Assembly (NCBI GenBank): GCA_037444725.1
Contig: JBBILW010000026.1
Coordinates: 1-7,676 of the forward strand
Direction of reading: 5' to 3'
Length of the DNA stretch: 7,676 nt
Source of the DNA: CAIKKG01 sp037444725
Lineage (GTDB): Bacteria; Patescibacteriota; Minisyncoccia; UBA6257; GWB1-50-10
Shown here: one piece after another, positions 5,786 through 7,676 of the stretch
Layout: each line of letters begins with the position of its first letter
How positions within the stretch are numbered: position 1 is the first letter of the stretch
Notes under the pieces: model-generated
Database searches by the model: none
Told to the model about the DNA's origin: nothing
Seen by the model: only the letters and a program-made list of their open reading frames with translations
Made by a program: the position numbers and the translations under genes

Positions 5786-6606
5786 GTAGCGGTCGAAGTA
5801 GAGAAGGCGCCTGAATTGGTCACACCTATGCGGAAACATGTTCCTCCCGGCGACATGAGTATCACGCCGTTTGTGGATGAAGGGAATCCGATATCCCCTA
5901 TCACCTTTACCGCGGCCGCCGTACCCGTAAGGTCAGTCGGCGTGGTGCCAATGCCGAGCTTGCCCGTAATATTCACGTTGCCCGCAAAAAAGCCATTGTT
6001 CCACGTGGCACCCGAGCCGCCAAGGTCAAACGTACCCGCGGCGTTCGGCACCAGGCTTGAATCGAATGTGGCGGCCGACACACGAGAAATAGCACCGCGC
6101 CATGTGCGCGCTACTTTCGCGCGTCCTACGCTCGTGTTGTAGTTCAAGGTTACATCTACCTGTACCACCGCCGAGCCACCGGGCACTTCAAATTTTGTTA
6201 CGGTAAAGTTGCCTACAGTAACCGTATCGTCCGTGAGCGCAAATGTCGTACTCGCCGTTCCTGTCGCATCCACAGTTTTCAGATAAATCGCCGTCGATGA
6301 AGCATCAGTAAAAATATAAGTCTGATCCTGCGTCGACGAAGACATGCGAAGCGAGAGCGTCGTGCTCGCAACGCCGGACGGATTCTGTATAAGGCTTGAT
6401 TGGCGGACAAGCCGCTGAACGGTATTCGCCACAAACGTCACCTGTTGGCTTACATTGTTCATCGAATTCTGGCGCACTTCAGTCTGCGTAACTGATGTCA
6501 AAATATTTACAAGAAATACCGCGCTTATCGAAAAGATAACCGCATAAATGAGGACTTCAATGAGCGTGAACCCTCCGCGACGATTATCAACTTTCATCTT
6601 CTTCAT
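5776..6606 (-). CDS. Type IV prepilin-like protein with extra C-terminal module
   Basis: A class III signal is seen: MKKMKVDNRRGG followed by FTLIEVLIYAVIFSISAVFL. Prepilin peptidase (PilD) would cut between G and F and methylate the Phe; E at +5 is present. The hydrophobic helix spans about 13-38. An alpha-helical stretch (VSQQVTFVANTVQRLVRQSS) and a Ser/Thr-rich beta region follow, as in PilW/PilJ-type minor pilins. From about residue 192 a distinct module starts (FDLGGSGATWNNGFFAGNV, then KLGIGTTPTDL) and ends in GGTCFRIGVTNSGAFSTSTATCP. It resembles repeats of phage tail fibre or surface proteins. Its two cysteines (about C257 and C275) are the only ones in the mature protein and could form a disulfide. 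I chose the ATG at 6606 (276 aa), which leaves 11 bases after the ftsQ stop; 6597 is an alternative, while 6675 would overlap ftsQ and bury the signal. Probable role: minor pilin or surface pseudopilin. Confidence 0.8.
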   Translation of the reverse strand: MKKMKVDNRRGGFTLIEVLIYAVIFSISAVFLVNILTSVTQTEVRQNSMNNVSQQVTFVANTVQRLVRQSSLIQNPSGVASTTLSLRMSSSTQDQTYIFTDASSTAIYLKTVDATGTASTTFALTDDTVTVGNFTVTKFEVPGGSAVVQVDVTLNYNTSVGRAKVARTWRGAISRVSAATFDSSLVPNAAGTFDLGGSGATWNNGFFAGNVNITGKLGIGTTPTDLTGTAAAVKVIGDIGFPSSTNGVILMSPGGTCFRIGVTNSGAFSTSTATCP

Positions 6607-6617
6607 AATATCACACG

Positions 6618-7424
6618 TTATTTGTAGTACACGCGATTTGCCACGCGAAAATCGATATAGCTCAGGCTGTCCCATTTCGTGCGCTCCATAATGTTTTTTA
6701 ATACGTTACCCAAGCGTTCCGGCACCACATCAAAGCTGAAAAGCATCGCTCCCCCATGCGACGGCGTTATCGTCCACTCACGAAGAGTGTGATCTTTTAC
6801 TTCCACCCGCTCTATCGCAATACCCGCTTCCTGAACATCGCGTATCGTCTTCATCATGTTATTGAACTGCTGCTCATCGGAGAGGACGCGTTCGCCGAGT
6901 TTAGGCACCGCAGAACCCGTGTCATATATGACGCGCAACAGAGAACCCTCAAGATTGGGCGTATTAAAATACGCAATCCCTGACTCGTCGAAACCCACGC
7001 AATATTCCGCACACCACGCTCCTGCAAATTCCCTTTCGCGGACGTTCACGAGCGCCCTTCTTCCAATCAGGTCCGTATCAACGGCTATCGACCGTATCGC
7101 GGGCTCCTGCAATGCGTCTCCCGATATTTCTTTCACGTTTGTCCAGAAAAGAATATTATTTTCTCCCACTAATCGGCGCACCCACGAACGCGACGCAATA
7201 TTTTCCGTAACCGCTTTTACTATTTCAGTTTCTCCCGTAATGCGATTGCCTGATACGGTGACGCTGTGTACTCTGCTTTCTTCCGAAAATCCCGCAAAAT
7301 AGACGGCTCCCGCCAATAACAACAAGACCGCGATTGCGATTATCCAGCCGATGATTATTCTTCGTCGCTCAGACTTCGGTCTCCGCGCAACGAATTCTCC
7401 TTTTGACCGCGTATCGTGTGCCAT
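6618..7424 (-). CDS. ftsQ: FtsQ/DivIB-like cell division protein
   Basis: FtsQ/DivIB is a bitopic inner-membrane protein that links early and late divisome components. The 268-aa product has a basic cytoplasmic tail (1-22), one membrane helix (about 23-44) and an outer domain starting with a POTRA-like block, VHSVTVSGNRITGETEIVKAV (52-72). A beta domain follows, and the C-terminus is SYIDFRVANRVYYK, close to the FtsQ ending (YIDLRF..(K/R)(I/V)YYK). A WCAEYC motif (137-142), followed by GFDESGIAYF, corresponds to the segment where FtsQ proteins have a conserved D..G..; the cysteine pair is unusual and could form a disulfide outside the membrane. The gene begins 3 bases after the PKD-protein stop and is followed by the prepilin-like gene, so it is not in a typical division cluster in this window. 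The family call rests on architecture and the terminal motif. Confidence 0.72.
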   Translation of the reverse strand: MAHDTRSKGEFVARRPKSERRRIIIGWIIAIAVLLLLAGAVYFAGFSEESRVHSVTVSGNRITGETEIVKAVTENIASRSWVRRLVGENNILFWTNVKEISGDALQEPAIRSIAVDTDLIGRRALVNVREREFAGAWCAEYCVGFDESGIAYFNTPNLEGSLLRVIYDTGSAVPKLGERVLSDEQQFNNMMKTIRDVQEAGIAIERVEVKDHTLREWTITPSHGGAMLFSFDVVPERLGNVLKNIMERTKWDSLSYIDFRVANRVYYK

Positions 7425-7427
7425 GAA

Positions 7428-7653
7428 TTATGGATAAACGCGGATAGGAAATGAATAGTTTTGTGAAACGCCCGCACCGGTGACCGCGATTTTTACCGCA
7501 AAATCGCCCTCGTTCGCGTAACTATGACTCACGAGCTTCACAAGTTCCTGCGTTACCGAACCCGTATCTTTTTTCGTATCGCCCCAATCTATTGTGTAGG
7601 TCGCCCCTCTGTTGATTGAAAAAACTACAGGCGTATTTACACGTGTAATGAGC
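7428..7653 (-). CDS. PKD-domain protein, C-terminal fragment (5' end missing)
   Basis: About 74 residues remain, from LITRVNTPVVFSI to the end SFPIRVYP. The core shows a PKD/immunoglobulin-like beta sandwich: YTIDWGDTKKDTG, then VKLVSHSYANEGDFAVKIAVTG. These correspond to the PKD motifs (W)DFGDG and H.Y...G.Y.V.L.V. Such domains occur in secreted or surface proteins and mediate binding or act as spacers. The true N-terminus is off the contig. An apparent GTG start at 7670 is false: its first residues, MCSSDL, are translated from sequencing adapter. The stop lies 3 bases before the ftsQ start, suggesting co-transcription. Confidence 0.75.
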
Positions 7654-7676
7654 AGATCGGAAGAGCACACGTCTGA
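7654..7676 (+). other. Illumina TruSeq adapter remnant (artefact)
   Basis: The last 23 bases begin AGATCGGAAGAGC and continue into ACACGTCTGA, identical to the start of the Illumina TruSeq read-1 3' adapter. This is untrimmed adapter at a contig end, not genomic DNA. In reverse complement it produces the well-known false N-terminus MCSSDL. Genomic sequence ends at or just before 7653. Confidence 0.97.

Noticed and set aside
6607..6675. Upstream extension of the prepilin gene (MGQPELYRFS...)
   Set aside because: It overlaps the end of ftsQ in another frame and places 23 residues before a prepilin leader that is normally short.
7654..7670. GTG start giving MCSSDL for the PKD protein
   Set aside because: The start codon and first residues are encoded by sequencing adapter, not genome.

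Overview
This window is a compact block of bacterial chromosome in which every gene lies on the minus strand. It looks like a contig from a Candidate Phyla Radiation (Patescibacteria, probably Parcubacteria-type) genome. The pointers are a very short HrcA, an FtsQ-like protein with a WCxxxC pair, a type IV pilin-like protein with an extra C-terminal module, no clear Shine-Dalgarno sequence before any start, and very tight gene spacing. This placement is an inference from protein style; no marker gene here proves it.

In transcription order (right to left), the right end holds 23 bases of Illumina adapter (7654-7676), so the contig stops there artificially. Next come the 3' end of a PKD-domain protein, an FtsQ/DivIB-like division protein and a prepilin-like protein, spaced 3-11 bases apart. 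A hairpin terminator that includes the prepilin stop codon closes this group.

The centre is a heat-shock operon: hrcA, grpE, dnaK, an unrecognised polytopic membrane protein, then dnaJ. One promoter lies inside a CIRCE operator just before hrcA, so HrcA would repress its own operon. GrpE (nucleotide exchange), DnaK (Hsp70 chaperone) and DnaJ (co-chaperone) form one folding machine. The membrane protein gene overlaps the dnaK stop by one base. The gaps before dnaK and before dnaJ contain arrays of 7-base repeats of the form AACnnAY.

The left end starts a new unit 20 bases after dnaJ: an extended -10 promoter, a ribosomal protein L10 leader, an intrinsic terminator acting as attenuator, and the first 34 codons of rplJ, cut by the window edge.

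The plus strand carries no convincing gene. No tRNA, rRNA, CRISPR array, insertion sequence or other mobile element is visible, and no gene-free stretch exceeds 300 bases.
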